The position numbers were made by a program, and so were the translations under genes. Below are positions 27,438-35,720 of a stretch of 64,000 bases of DNA, in pieces; positions within the stretch are counted from its first letter, which is position 1; each line of letters starts with the position of its first letter. The stretch is taken from contig CP021237.1 of NCBI GenBank assembly GCA_002151545.1, positions 1,302,001 to 1,366,000 on the forward strand. The letters are read 5' to 3'. Origin of the DNA: Sphingobacteriaceae bacterium GW460-11-11-14-LB5. Its GTDB lineage: Bacteria > Bacteroidota > Bacteroidia > Sphingobacteriales > Sphingobacteriaceae. A model generated the notes under the pieces. The model was not told the DNA's origin. It worked only from the letters and a program-made list of their open reading frames with translations, and ran no database searches.

Positions 27438-29636
27438 ATGAAGAAGCCCGTTTTTTTAGTTTTCTTATTTATACTCGGCTCAACTTTTTTTAGCCATACA
27501 AAAGCGCAATCCGTATTCCAAACCATATTACAAAGGGTTCATCAGGAGCAAATTGATGACGTAAAGGATATAAAAAGCCTGGACAAACGGGTGGAAGATA
27601 ATCTGGCAGGTTTAAATCTAAAGAGTGGAAAATGGGAATCTATAAATTATGCAGATTATAAACGCATCAAGCCAGGTTGGTTACCTGTATTGGAAAGGAT
27701 AAGGACCATGACATTAGCTTATTCATTTCCTAAAAGTAGTTATTATAAGAATAAACAGATTTTTGAAGCCATACATAAAAGCCTGAGTTATTTCATTAAT
27801 CATAAACCTTTGCCTTATTGCGATAATTGGTATCAGCAGGGTATTACGCGTCCACAAACTTTAGCTTTAAGCCTTGTCAATATGAGGTTTGGCGAGTCGC
27901 CCCTAGATGGTGAGTTGGAAAAAAATACGCTGGCTGTAATTTGCAAAGATACTTCCGTTACCAGTATCGGACGGAATAACCCTATGCACAGGTTTAATTT
28001 TGGAGCCAATAAAGCCCAGATTGCGATGGGCTGGATATTTATAAGTGCTTTGCTAGCGAATGAAAAAATGTTAGAAGTGGGGGTGAAAGAGGCTTACTTG
28101 CCCATTCAATACACCACTGGAGAAGGAATTCAATATGATCTTTCTTACGATATGCACTATGGGTATCTGTACAATGGTGGATATGGAGTGGAGTTTATGA
28201 CAAGTGTGGTTAAATCTGCTGCTTATACTTTTGGAACCAAGTATGCGCTGAAAGGTGAGAAACTGGATCTATTTCGAAAATTTATATTGGAATCAATATT
28301 TGGCGTTATCCGTGGGAAGTGGATGGATTGGAATGTGATGGGTAGGGGTATTTCGCGTATTGGTGCAATACAAAAAGACTACTCTTCATATCTCGAAAAG
28401 TTGGAGCAGATTGATCCACAGGGAAAGGAACAATATAGTGCTATTAGAAAAAGGATGAAAGGTGAAGAACCTGTTTTCTTCAAAGTGGAACCCTTCCACC
28501 GTCATTATTGGAATACTGATTATACGGTGCACACCCGGCCTTCATACTTGATGTCGATACATGCTGTTTCAAACAGAAAGTACTCACAAGAGATTGGCAA
28601 TCTGGAGAATCAGAAAGGATTTTGGGGTTCAGAAGGAACCATGAACCTTCAATTGAAAGGGAATGAATATTACAATATATTTCCACTATGGAATTGGACC
28701 AAACTACCTGGCACTACACTGCCAGATACTTTGCCTACCATTAAAGATAAGGCGCCAGGTGTAGGAGATAGGAGAGGAACACATTCCTTTTCAGGAGGAG
28801 TGTCTGATTCAAGCTACGGAGCTACCGCTTATGTAATGGATAATGATCTATATACCTCAGCAAAAAAATCCTGGTTTATGTTTGATGATGAAATTGTATG
28901 CTTAGGAGCAGGTATCAAGTCAACCCTGCCTTATCCGGTTGCCACTACTTTAAATCAGGTAATGCTTTCTGGAAATGGACTAACCATATGCGCTGGTAGT
29001 CGTGTTACCCGATATCAAAAAGGCATCAACCTAACTTTTAAAAATCAGGTAGAATGGGTATTGCATGATCATGTAGGATATGTGTTTCCTCAAGGGGGCA
29101 ATGCACATCTATCTGCTGAAAACAGGATTAGTGATTGGGCAGGGGTGAGTATGACTGGTGAAGAAGCTAATAAAAAGATAGAGCAGAAATCTGTTTTTCA
29201 GTTAAGCTTACAGCATGGTATTCGTCCTGAAAATGAGAAATACGCCTATATCCTAGTGCCGGCTATCAAAAATTCTATTGAAATGAAACATTACCTTGAA
29301 AGGAAAAATGTTACAATCAAGTTCAATAACGAAAAGCTCCAGGCGGTATATCATAATAAATTGAAGATATGGCAGATGGTATTTTATGCGGGAAATATGT
29401 CTTTTAAGGATGATGAAATTAATTTATCAACAGATATTCCATCAATTTTAATGCTTAAAAAAATAGAGAAAGGAAAATATCAACTTTATGTTGCAGATCC
29501 TTCCCATCTTTATGAAAAAATGAAGGTTAGCCTTAAGATAAGCGGGGGCGATACGCAGACGTTTGACTTAGATCTGCCGCTGAAGCAATATGCTGGTCAG
29601 ACTGTATCGATTGTTGTAAATTCCGAACATCTTTAA
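27438..29636 (+). CDS. Polysaccharide lyase family 8 (chondroitin/hyaluronan lyase type)
   Basis: 732 residues with a signal peptide (ends HTKAQ). The N-terminal alpha/alpha toroid is residues about 30-370 and the C-terminal beta-sandwich domains about 370-732. Catalytic residues match those of chondroitin AC lyase of Pedobacter heparinus: His240 and Tyr249 in MHYGYLYNGGYG (same nine-residue spacing as His225/Tyr234), Arg303 and Arg307 in GRGISR, and Glu399 in WGSEG. It cleaves uronic acid-containing glycans by beta-elimination. Chondroitin or hyaluronan is the most likely substrate class, but xanthan and alginate-like specificities exist in PL8. No SusCD is directly beside it. The sulfatase operon upstream could fit sulfated glycosaminoglycans, though it ends at its own terminator. 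Confidence 0.93.
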   Translation: MKKPVFLVFLFILGSTFFSHTKAQSVFQTILQRVHQEQIDDVKDIKSLDKRVEDNLAGLNLKSGKWESINYADYKRIKPGWLPVLERIRTMTLAYSFPKSSYYKNKQIFEAIHKSLSYFINHKPLPYCDNWYQQGITRPQTLALSLVNMRFGESPLDGELEKNTLAVICKDTSVTSIGRNNPMHRFNFGANKAQIAMGWIFISALLANEKMLEVGVKEAYLPIQYTTGEGIQYDLSYDMHYGYLYNGGYGVEFMTSVVKSAAYTFGTKYALKGEKLDLFRKFILESIFGVIRGKWMDWNVMGRGISRIGAIQKDYSSYLEKLEQIDPQGKEQYSAIRKRMKGEEPVFFKVEPFHRHYWNTDYTVHTRPSYLMSIHAVSNRKYSQEIGNLENQKGFWGSEGTMNLQLKGNEYYNIFPLWNWTKLPGTTLPDTLPTIKDKAPGVGDRRGTHSFSGGVSDSSYGATAYVMDNDLYTSAKKSWFMFDDEIVCLGAGIKSTLPYPVATTLNQVMLSGNGLTICAGSRVTRYQKGINLTFKNQVEWVLHDHVGYVFPQGGNAHLSAENRISDWAGVSMTGEEANKKIEQKSVFQLSLQHGIRPENEKYAYILVPAIKNSIEMKHYLERKNVTIKFNNEKLQAVYHNKLKIWQMVFYAGNMSFKDDEINLSTDIPSILMLKKIEKGKYQLYVADPSHLYEKMKVSLKISGGDTQTFDLDLPLKQYAGQTVSIVVNSEHL

Positions 29637-29678
29637 TATTTTCTATATCTGAAATAATAATATTAGGTTATCAGATAG

Positions 29679-29711
29679 CACTACTGGAATCCATTAGGCC
29701 TTCCAGTAGTG
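29679..29711. repeat. Perfect 11-bp hairpin between convergent genes
   Basis: CACTACTGGAA / TTCCAGTAGTG with an 11-base loop, 43 bases past the PL8 stop and before the end of the minus-strand DUF2807 gene. It lacks a T run, so it may be a weak terminator or an mRNA-end stabiliser. Confidence 0.55.
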
Positions 29712-29758
29712 ATCGTCAACTGTTTTCTAAATTAATTAATCCAGTTTTTTTAATCAAG

Positions 29759-30352
29759 CTAAAGAACCAACGCAGCAATTTCTTCCCCGGTTCCCACCTG
29801 GGTGACCTCCGTTTGGACGGCAGCAAAACGATCGATGGTTAAATTTGGTGCTTTACCCATCACGAGTGTATGGCGATTGGTGTTGCCTTTGAGTTTTAAA
29901 GTACTATTGTCGAGAATTTCAGTATATAAGCCTTCACTACTGCTGTCGATATCGGCAAAGGCATTTCCCTTAAGAATAATCTGGAGATATTTAGTACTAA
30001 GCTTTGCTTCTGTTCTCACTACAGCGTTTTGATCAGCCTCAATGCGGTAGATGTCATTTACATAAATAATAAGTTTACACGTTTCTTTATTGAGGCCGGT
30101 AATGCGTAACACTTCGCCCTGCTGCATAACTTTCACACTTCCAGCGTTATCATCTGCAAAGAATATTCCGATGGCGCGCCGCTGCACCAGCATCACTTCT
30201 ACATTGCCCTTGATCACAATCCTCCTGAAGTTTTGAATCTTATTGAGCACTGTTTCTGTTTTTTCTGTAGCCCTTGAGTGGTTTGGAAAGCTAACTGTTA
30301 AGGTAAGTATGGCAGATGCCATGGCGATTAGCGTTTTAATTGAGGTTTTCAT
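29759..30352 (-). CDS. DUF2807 (GIN domain) secreted protein
   Basis: 197 residues with a signal peptide (cleavage near SRATE). The body is a right-handed beta-helix-like GIN domain (putative auto-transporter adhesin head), with alternating strands such as RIVIKGNVEVMLVQR, KLIIYVNDIYRIEAD and LQIILKGNAFADI. Members are exported proteins of unknown role, common in Bacteroidota. A close paralogue is encoded at 62614-63213, with the same start (MKTSIKTL) and the same end motifs (HTLVMGK, DRFAA). No operon partner; it faces PL8 convergently. Confidence 0.88.
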   Translation of the reverse strand: MKTSIKTLIAMASAILTLTVSFPNHSRATEKTETVLNKIQNFRRIVIKGNVEVMLVQRRAIGIFFADDNAGSVKVMQQGEVLRITGLNKETCKLIIYVNDIYRIEADQNAVVRTEAKLSTKYLQIILKGNAFADIDSSSEGLYTEILDNSTLKLKGNTNRHTLVMGKAPNLTIDRFAAVQTEVTQVGTGEEIAALVL

Positions 30353-30487
30353 GGTGTTTTTTATTTAAATGTTAAAATTTGTTGAGCTTATGATGGCGTG
30401 CTAATAAAAATCAGCTTTACCGGCATTTCAGTTTCAGGGTTAACCAAGCGGATGCCAAAAAGAAAATGTCTGCTTAAGCGCGCTATA

Positions 30488-30583
30488 ATGCGTTTTTTTT
30501 ATTTAATGCTGATTGCGGCATGTTCATTTTCGAACAGTGCTTGTGCGGGAGCGAACAGTTTTGATGTACAGGCACCTGAATGA
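30488..30583 (+). CDS. Possible 31-residue secreted peptide
   Basis: ATG 30488 opens a hydrophobic segment (FFYLMLIAACSFSNSACAG) that looks like a signal peptide or lipoprotein anchor, followed by only a dozen residues. An upstream in-frame start near 30398 would give 61 residues. No family is recognisable and it could be chance. Confidence 0.2.
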   Translation: MRFFYLMLIAACSFSNSACAGANSFDVQAPE

Positions 30584-30701
30584 AGCTGGGATCTTTTTAT
30601 GGGTATTATTCAATCGTTAAGCACAGCCATATCAGATTATATTCATTATTTTAGTAGAACCTTAGGGTATATTGAATCAGTTGTTTTGAATAAAAATCAC
30701 G

Positions 30702-31742
30702 ATGTCAGTAAAAATCAATCGCCAGACACAGCAGAAACTTCAACAATTATTCATCATTATCCTGGCCTGGATGATGACTGGGGTTGTAATTGCGGTTTTT
30801 GAAGATCTTGTGCTGCATACCCGAAATTCTTTAGGACCCGTTCCAGGTTATACCTTAGTTTCTTCTATTTTACTCAATGCAGTTATTGGCCTTTTTGGCG
30901 CGCTGTTAGGAGGGAGTTTGCTTGTGTTTTTTGTAAATGTAAAATATAACGATAAGCCTTACGGTTATACCCTTCTTATTGTAGCCGGATCATTTTTATG
31001 CGTGATTTTGATTGTAAACGAGTTACTGAGCCTCTATGAATTGGGCGATTCGAAAAGATTTTTGAAAAACGGATTGGTGTGGGCCATTGTGGTTTCCATT
31101 ACGCAGTTGCTGCTTCAGATAAACAGTAAATTTGGACAAGGGATTTTCTGGGATATCATCAGGGGAAAGTACAATACACCTAAGGAAGAATCACGGATTT
31201 TTATGTTTCTCGACTTAAACTCATCCACCTCCATTGCCGAAAGTCTCGGCGATAAAAAATACCATGAATTACTAAAAGATATCTTCATCGATATTACCAA
31301 TCCTATTTTAGAAAACAGGGGAGAAATATACCAATATGTAGGCGACGAGGTGGTAATAGCCTGGCGTTATGATGAAGGATTAAGGAACAATAAATGCATC
31401 AATTGTTTTTTTGATATTAAAGCGCATCTGTTACTGCTCAGGAATAAATACCATGAAAAATATGGTTTATTGCCAGCTTTTAAAGCCGGTATTCACTGTG
31501 GCAAAGTGATAGCGGGAGAAGTTGGAATTATAAAGCGTGATATTACCTATTCGGGCGATGTGCTGAATACCACTTCAAGAATCCAGAATATGTGTAAGGA
31601 GTTTAACCAGGAAATGCTCGTATCCATCGCGCTGGCTGAAGAACTCCAGTTAACAGACCATTATACTACCCAGCTATTAGGTGCAATTAAACTCCGTGGA
31701 AAGGAAAAAGAAATGCAGTTAGTGGCTGTTCAGCCTGTTTAA
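30702..31742 (+). CDS. Membrane-bound class III adenylate/guanylate cyclase
   Basis: 346 residues. Four hydrophobic segments lie in residues about 15-145, then a catalytic domain of class III cyclases from about 165. Metal-binding Asp171 (FLDLNSST) and Asp215 (YVGDE) are present, as are the transition-state residues Asn289 and Arg293 (VLNTTSR). The base-specifying position that is Lys in canonical adenylate cyclases (K-x-x-GD) is Gln211, while the second specificity position is Thr282, common in bacterial adenylate cyclases. So it makes cAMP or, less likely, cGMP. The membrane part may sense an unknown signal. A single gene between non-coding stretches. Confidence 0.9.
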   Translation: MSVKINRQTQQKLQQLFIIILAWMMTGVVIAVFEDLVLHTRNSLGPVPGYTLVSSILLNAVIGLFGALLGGSLLVFFVNVKYNDKPYGYTLLIVAGSFLCVILIVNELLSLYELGDSKRFLKNGLVWAIVVSITQLLLQINSKFGQGIFWDIIRGKYNTPKEESRIFMFLDLNSSTSIAESLGDKKYHELLKDIFIDITNPILENRGEIYQYVGDEVVIAWRYDEGLRNNKCINCFFDIKAHLLLLRNKYHEKYGLLPAFKAGIHCGKVIAGEVGIIKRDITYSGDVLNTTSRIQNMCKEFNQEMLVSIALAEELQLTDHYTTQLLGAIKLRGKEKEMQLVAVQPV

Positions 31743-31847
31743 TATGCCCTGGAGCATAAATATAACCCTTTCAAATAGGTTTCTTGATTATTGTCAAACA
31801 GATTATAATTTGCAATGAACGAATTTAACGGGATTGTATTATTTTTG

Positions 31848-31960
31848 TTGCAGCATGAATTAATTGTCTATCCATTCATGTAGGTAGGATTTGTTTAATT
31901 TGTGATGACTTTAAACAAAGGAGAGGGTGAGCATGAAGAATGTTTACCCTTTTTTATTTT
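31848..31960 (+). ncRNA. Candidate small non-coding RNA with two hairpins and a U-tail
   Basis: After a TATTTTTG promoter-like element (31840-31847) come a 9-bp hairpin TTTGTTTAA / TTAAACAAA (31890-31919) and then a terminator hairpin at 31925-31949 with a long T run. No open frame fills this stretch, and the cyclase gene ended about 180 bases before the terminator. Size, ends and function are inferred. Confidence 0.35.
31925..31960 (+). terminator. Rho-independent terminator
   Basis: GGGTGAGCAT / ATGTTTACCC (two G-U pairs) with loop GAAGA and the tail TTTTTTATTTT. Confidence 0.8.
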
Positions 31961-32102
31961 AATCCGTAACTAAAACCCTGCTAATTTCAGACGTATCCTT
32001 AAGACACAACGTTTTTTCTTTGATTTCCTATGCATTTTGCTAGCTACTTGAATAAACCACAGGTTTTACCGAAGCACGCGGTCAATCCCAAGTGGCAGAA
32101 AA

Positions 32103-32335
32103 ATCAAAAAAACAGCTGCAGAATAGAACAAATAGCACCATCAAACCTTAAACGCAGTGGTTTTGTGTTCAATAATCATAATCCTCAGCTTTTCAAAGGT
32201 ATTGAACACAAAACGAAGTGCCGCTGTTTTTTTGATGAGACTGGGGCAGTGAGAAGCCACCTTGCTGGATTGACAAAGCGCTTTGGGTACTTTGGCGCTC
32301 CAAAGTACCATGCCCCGCGGCAAAGAGCGGGAAAA
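32103..32335. repeat. Nested inverted-repeat cluster (candidate interspersed element)
   Basis: Outer arms ATCAAAAAAACAGC (32103-32116) and its exact complement at 32223-32236 enclose inner 15-bp arms GTTTTGTGTTCAATA (32160-32174) and its complement (32200-32214). Downstream is a third hairpin, GGTACTTTGG-CGCT-CCAAAGTACC (32286-32309). Open frames across it (for example 32030-32356) consist of this palindromic DNA and are not credible proteins. It lies in a 760-base gene-free gap. Confidence 0.6.
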
Positions 32336-32501
32336 AAAATCAACATTTGTGCGTAACGTAATAATTTCTTTACGGAAGAAGCAGGACAGAGCAGGTCGCT
32401 TCTTTTTTTAAATTATTATAGATTGGCTTGATTAACCATTTATAAACCCATATATGTTTTGTTCCCGTTTGGGAATAATGATATAGTTTAAGCCATCCAC
32501 T

Positions 32502-33884
32502 ATGTTTGTTTTTACCCATCTGATTAAACCTCCAGGATTTAAAATATTATTCCTTGCTACTGCCGTATGCACTGCTGTGCCTGCTTTTGCACAATATGTT
32601 GAACATAAAGGTAATGATGTTACCGCGCCGCTACATTTACTGAAACCGGCTTATGTTACACCTTATGGCGAGACAAAAATGGCAGATATTAAAGTATCGC
32701 TTGATCGGGTTTATAACTATCTGGATAAAACTACTCCTTTCGAACTGATCGATAAGGTTTCGGGAAAGGTGATTTCGGATTTAAAGAAAGCCGATTCCAG
32801 TTCGATATTTAAGCCTGGAGACTACCGTTTAACGAGTTACGAGTGGGGCGTTACCTATACGGGTATGTTAGAGGCTGCTGCCGCCACCGGAGATCGGAAA
32901 TTTAAGGATTATACGGTTGAGCGCGTCAATTTTTTGGCAGCCGTTGTTTCCGCTTATCAAAAGTATTTAAAAACAAATAAAGGGGCTGTAACGCCCGTTC
33001 GTTCGGTAATAGATCCGCATGCATTGGACGATGCAGGTTCTATTGCGGCTGCAATGATCAAAGCGCAACGAACAGGTGAGGTAAATGCGGATCTCCGTCC
33101 GGTTATTGATCATTATTTAAATTATATCATGACCAAAGAGTTCCGTTTGAAAGACGGCACACTGGCCAGAAACAGGCCACAACCCAATACCTTATGGCTT
33201 GATGATCTCTACATGAGCCTGCCGGCTATTGCCCAGATGGGCGTGTTAACTGGTGAAGCTAAATATTTTGATGAGGCGGTGAAACAATACAGATTGTTTG
33301 CAGAACGGATGTTTAACCCCGAAAAAGGATTGTATATGCATGGCTGGGTTCAGGATATGGATCCTCATCCCCAGTTTCACTGGGGGAGGGCCAATGGCTG
33401 GGCACTTATGACCAAAATAGAATTGCTGGATGCTTTACCTGCAAACCATCCCGACAGACCTTACCTTTTGAAAATGTTAAAAGCACATGTAAAAGGTTTG
33501 GCGGCTTTACAGAATGGAACAGGCTTTTGGCATCAGCTTTTAGATCGTAACGATTCTTATTTGGAAACTTCAGCTACTGCTATTTATAGCTATTGCATTG
33601 CCCGTGCGGTAAACAAAGGCTGGCTTGATGTTAAGGCTTATGGCCCCATGGCACTGCTGGCCTGGAATGCGGTGAGTACTAAAATAAATGCAAATGGCCA
33701 GGTAGAAGGTACTTGTGTGGGCACGGGCATGGGCTTCGATCCAGCGTTTTATTATTACAGGCCTGTAAATGTTTTTGCTGCGCATAGTTATGGCCCGGTG
33801 CTTTTGGCAGGAGCAGAAACTTATCGTTTGCTACAGCAGCACCCTTTTGTCATCAACGATAGTTCAGTACAGATGTATAAATAA
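32502..33884 (+). CDS. GH105-type unsaturated rhamnogalacturonyl/uronyl hydrolase
   Basis: 460 residues with an N-terminal hydrophobic signal segment ending in FAQ. The (alpha/alpha)6 barrel motifs of GH105/GH88 are present: YEWGVTYTGMLEAA, LDDAGSIAAAMIKA, LWLDDLYMSLPAIAQMG (catalytic Asp region, Asp234/Asp235), YMHGWVQDM and HWGRANGWALM. These enzymes hydrolyse the terminal 4,5-unsaturated uronic acid left by pectin lyases, by hydration of the double bond. It is 28 bases upstream of the PL22-like gene, so the two form a small pectin oligosaccharide operon. The exact product specificity (YteR-type rhamnogalacturonan or other) cannot be read. Confidence 0.94.
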   Translation: MFVFTHLIKPPGFKILFLATAVCTAVPAFAQYVEHKGNDVTAPLHLLKPAYVTPYGETKMADIKVSLDRVYNYLDKTTPFELIDKVSGKVISDLKKADSSSIFKPGDYRLTSYEWGVTYTGMLEAAAATGDRKFKDYTVERVNFLAAVVSAYQKYLKTNKGAVTPVRSVIDPHALDDAGSIAAAMIKAQRTGEVNADLRPVIDHYLNYIMTKEFRLKDGTLARNRPQPNTLWLDDLYMSLPAIAQMGVLTGEAKYFDEAVKQYRLFAERMFNPEKGLYMHGWVQDMDPHPQFHWGRANGWALMTKIELLDALPANHPDRPYLLKMLKAHVKGLAALQNGTGFWHQLLDRNDSYLETSATAIYSYCIARAVNKGWLDVKAYGPMALLAWNAVSTKINANGQVEGTCVGTGMGFDPAFYYYRPVNVFAAHSYGPVLLAGAETYRLLQQHPFVINDSSVQMYK

Positions 33885-33911
33885 GAAAGACCGCTTTTAA
33901 TCAAAATAACG

Positions 33912-35273
33912 ATGAAATATACCTCCTGTTCCTTTCTCCTAACCGTTTTTACCTGCATGTTTGTATTTAATTACTCCCCTGGTTACGCACAGATGGGTAA
34001 ACGTTTTCCTTCGGAAAGAAAAGTGCTTAAAGATCCCGTTACAGGTGTTGTACTGACTTTTCTAACCAGTACGCCTGCCGGAGATTCGAAAATTTATCAA
34101 ACGCATAACCAGTGGACTGCTGACGGGCAATGGCTCATTTTTCGGTCGGGCAGGGTTAAAGGCGAGGCAATGGCTGTAAATGAGCAAACAGGAGACCTGG
34201 TTCAGGTGACCGAAGGTGGTTATACCGGAATGTTGAATGTGGCCAGAAAATCGATGAAGCTCTATTTTATGCGGAATGTGGATTCGAATAAACGCGCAGG
34301 CGGCGCAGTGAAAATTGTAGAGGTAGATCTGGCGAAGGTATTTGCAGATAGTAAATCTGGCAAAATGAAATCCTTATCCACTTACGAGCGCATTTGTGGA
34401 ACTACGCCCGAAGAAATTGCTGCAGGTGGCGATATGGCGCTTGATGGCGACGAAAACTGGGCTTATTTCAGGGTGGGTAAAGAAGAAGCGGCTAAACATC
34501 TTGTAGCAGGAACTAAACTGGAACCGAACTTCGGACCACGGAAAATGGGCGCTGGTCCTGCGGGTATTGCAGGGATGAATATATATACCGGCGAAATCAA
34601 ATATGTAGTTTCCGTTCCTTTTCAGGTAGGGCATATACAAACCAATCCCTGGCTTGCCGGCGAAATTGTTTTTTGTTGGGAAACCGGAGGGAAATCGCCG
34701 CAACGAACCTGGACGGTAATGGCTGATGGAACGGGATTACGGCCGCTATATCCGGAGGCTGATTATGAATGGGTTACCCACGAGGCCGTAATTTCGCGCG
34801 ATGAGGTAGCCATGGCCATTATGGGGCACAGGCCTATACCTGGAACGGGTGCTGTATCTGCTCCGCAAACCGGGGTAAATGGCGCTAATCCGGGGCAGGA
34901 AAATGGCTGGGGACCATCAGGTACCCGAGAAAAACCCACCGGGCTGGCGATTGTAAATTTAAGGACAAGGGAAATGAGAATTGAAGGGCAAACGCCAACA
35001 GGTAGCGGGCTTTGGCATGTTAGCGGTTCGCCAGACGGTAAATGGGCGGTTGGCGACGATTTTTCGAGGAGCATTTATCTCATTAACAGGAAAACGCATG
35101 AAATGAAATTGCTCTCGGCAGGACATAAACAAAGCGCTGCAGATCATCCGCATCCTACCATGAGTCCGGATGGTAAAAAAATCGAAATTCAGTCTGCGAT
35201 GTTGTCGAAAGACAACCGATCGATGAATATCTGTGTGATTGCCATACCAGAAGCATGGATGAATACCAAATAG
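33912..35273 (+). CDS. Oligogalacturonate lyase-like protein (PL22 type, beta-propeller)
   Basis: 453 residues with a signal peptide ending in GYAQ. Repeated WD-like blades (NQWTADGQWLIFRSG, LWHVSGSPDGKWAVGDD, HPHPTMSPDGKKIEIQS) predict a seven-bladed propeller. The His-rich segments GHIQTNPW, THEAV, WHVSG and HPHP match the positions of the manganese ligands in oligogalacturonate lyases. The expected role is beta-elimination of digalacturonate from pectin, consistent with the GH105 enzyme 28 bases upstream. The export signal is atypical for PL22 enzymes, which are usually cytoplasmic, but normal in Bacteroidota. Family confidence is fair, substrate inferred. Confidence 0.85.
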   Translation: MKYTSCSFLLTVFTCMFVFNYSPGYAQMGKRFPSERKVLKDPVTGVVLTFLTSTPAGDSKIYQTHNQWTADGQWLIFRSGRVKGEAMAVNEQTGDLVQVTEGGYTGMLNVARKSMKLYFMRNVDSNKRAGGAVKIVEVDLAKVFADSKSGKMKSLSTYERICGTTPEEIAAGGDMALDGDENWAYFRVGKEEAAKHLVAGTKLEPNFGPRKMGAGPAGIAGMNIYTGEIKYVVSVPFQVGHIQTNPWLAGEIVFCWETGGKSPQRTWTVMADGTGLRPLYPEADYEWVTHEAVISRDEVAMAIMGHRPIPGTGAVSAPQTGVNGANPGQENGWGPSGTREKPTGLAIVNLRTREMRIEGQTPTGSGLWHVSGSPDGKWAVGDDFSRSIYLINRKTHEMKLLSAGHKQSAADHPHPTMSPDGKKIEIQSAMLSKDNRSMNICVIAIPEAWMNTK

Positions 35274-35720
35274 CTTTAAAACCCAGCAGTATTTCATTAG
35301 ATAATACTTCACAGCCCATTGGATAATAACCTTGTATTTTGTCTTATTTCTTGTACTCTTCATATTTTTTTTGACCATTAATACTGTTGTTTATTTTTTT
35401 TTAAAGGCACTCAGCCTTACTTAAAACGATTTATGTGTAGTGTAGGTGGATATAATCTTTTTATGATAATATTTTATAGTAAAAAGACAGGATAGTACAG
35501 GATGGGAGTTTTAATCGACCTTTTTATATTTAAGAAATAATTCACTAACCAAATAACTTTTTAACCAACTATTTAATTAACGAACGTTAATACGATTCTA
35601 TGCAGTAAAAATCTACTCACCCCTTTAAGTCAGTTTTTGCATTTTTTAATTTCTAATTGATTTAGATCCATAGCTTTTTATTGCCCAGTATTTAATGGCC
35701 GTTTATCCAATGAAATTGCT
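35274..35720. other. Intergenic region before the fasciclin operon
   Basis: About 450 A/T-rich bases. Contains AACGAACGTT-like sequence near 35579 but no good TAnnTTTG element, hairpin or gene. It must contain the promoter of the seven-gene operon that follows. Confidence 0.45.

Noticed and set aside
30599-30802. 67-codon ORF upstream of the cyclase
   Set aside because: It overlaps the cyclase start in another frame and has no family or signal sequence.
32030-32356. 108-codon ORF in the gap before GH105
   Set aside because: It is made of the nested palindromes and has no protein-like features.
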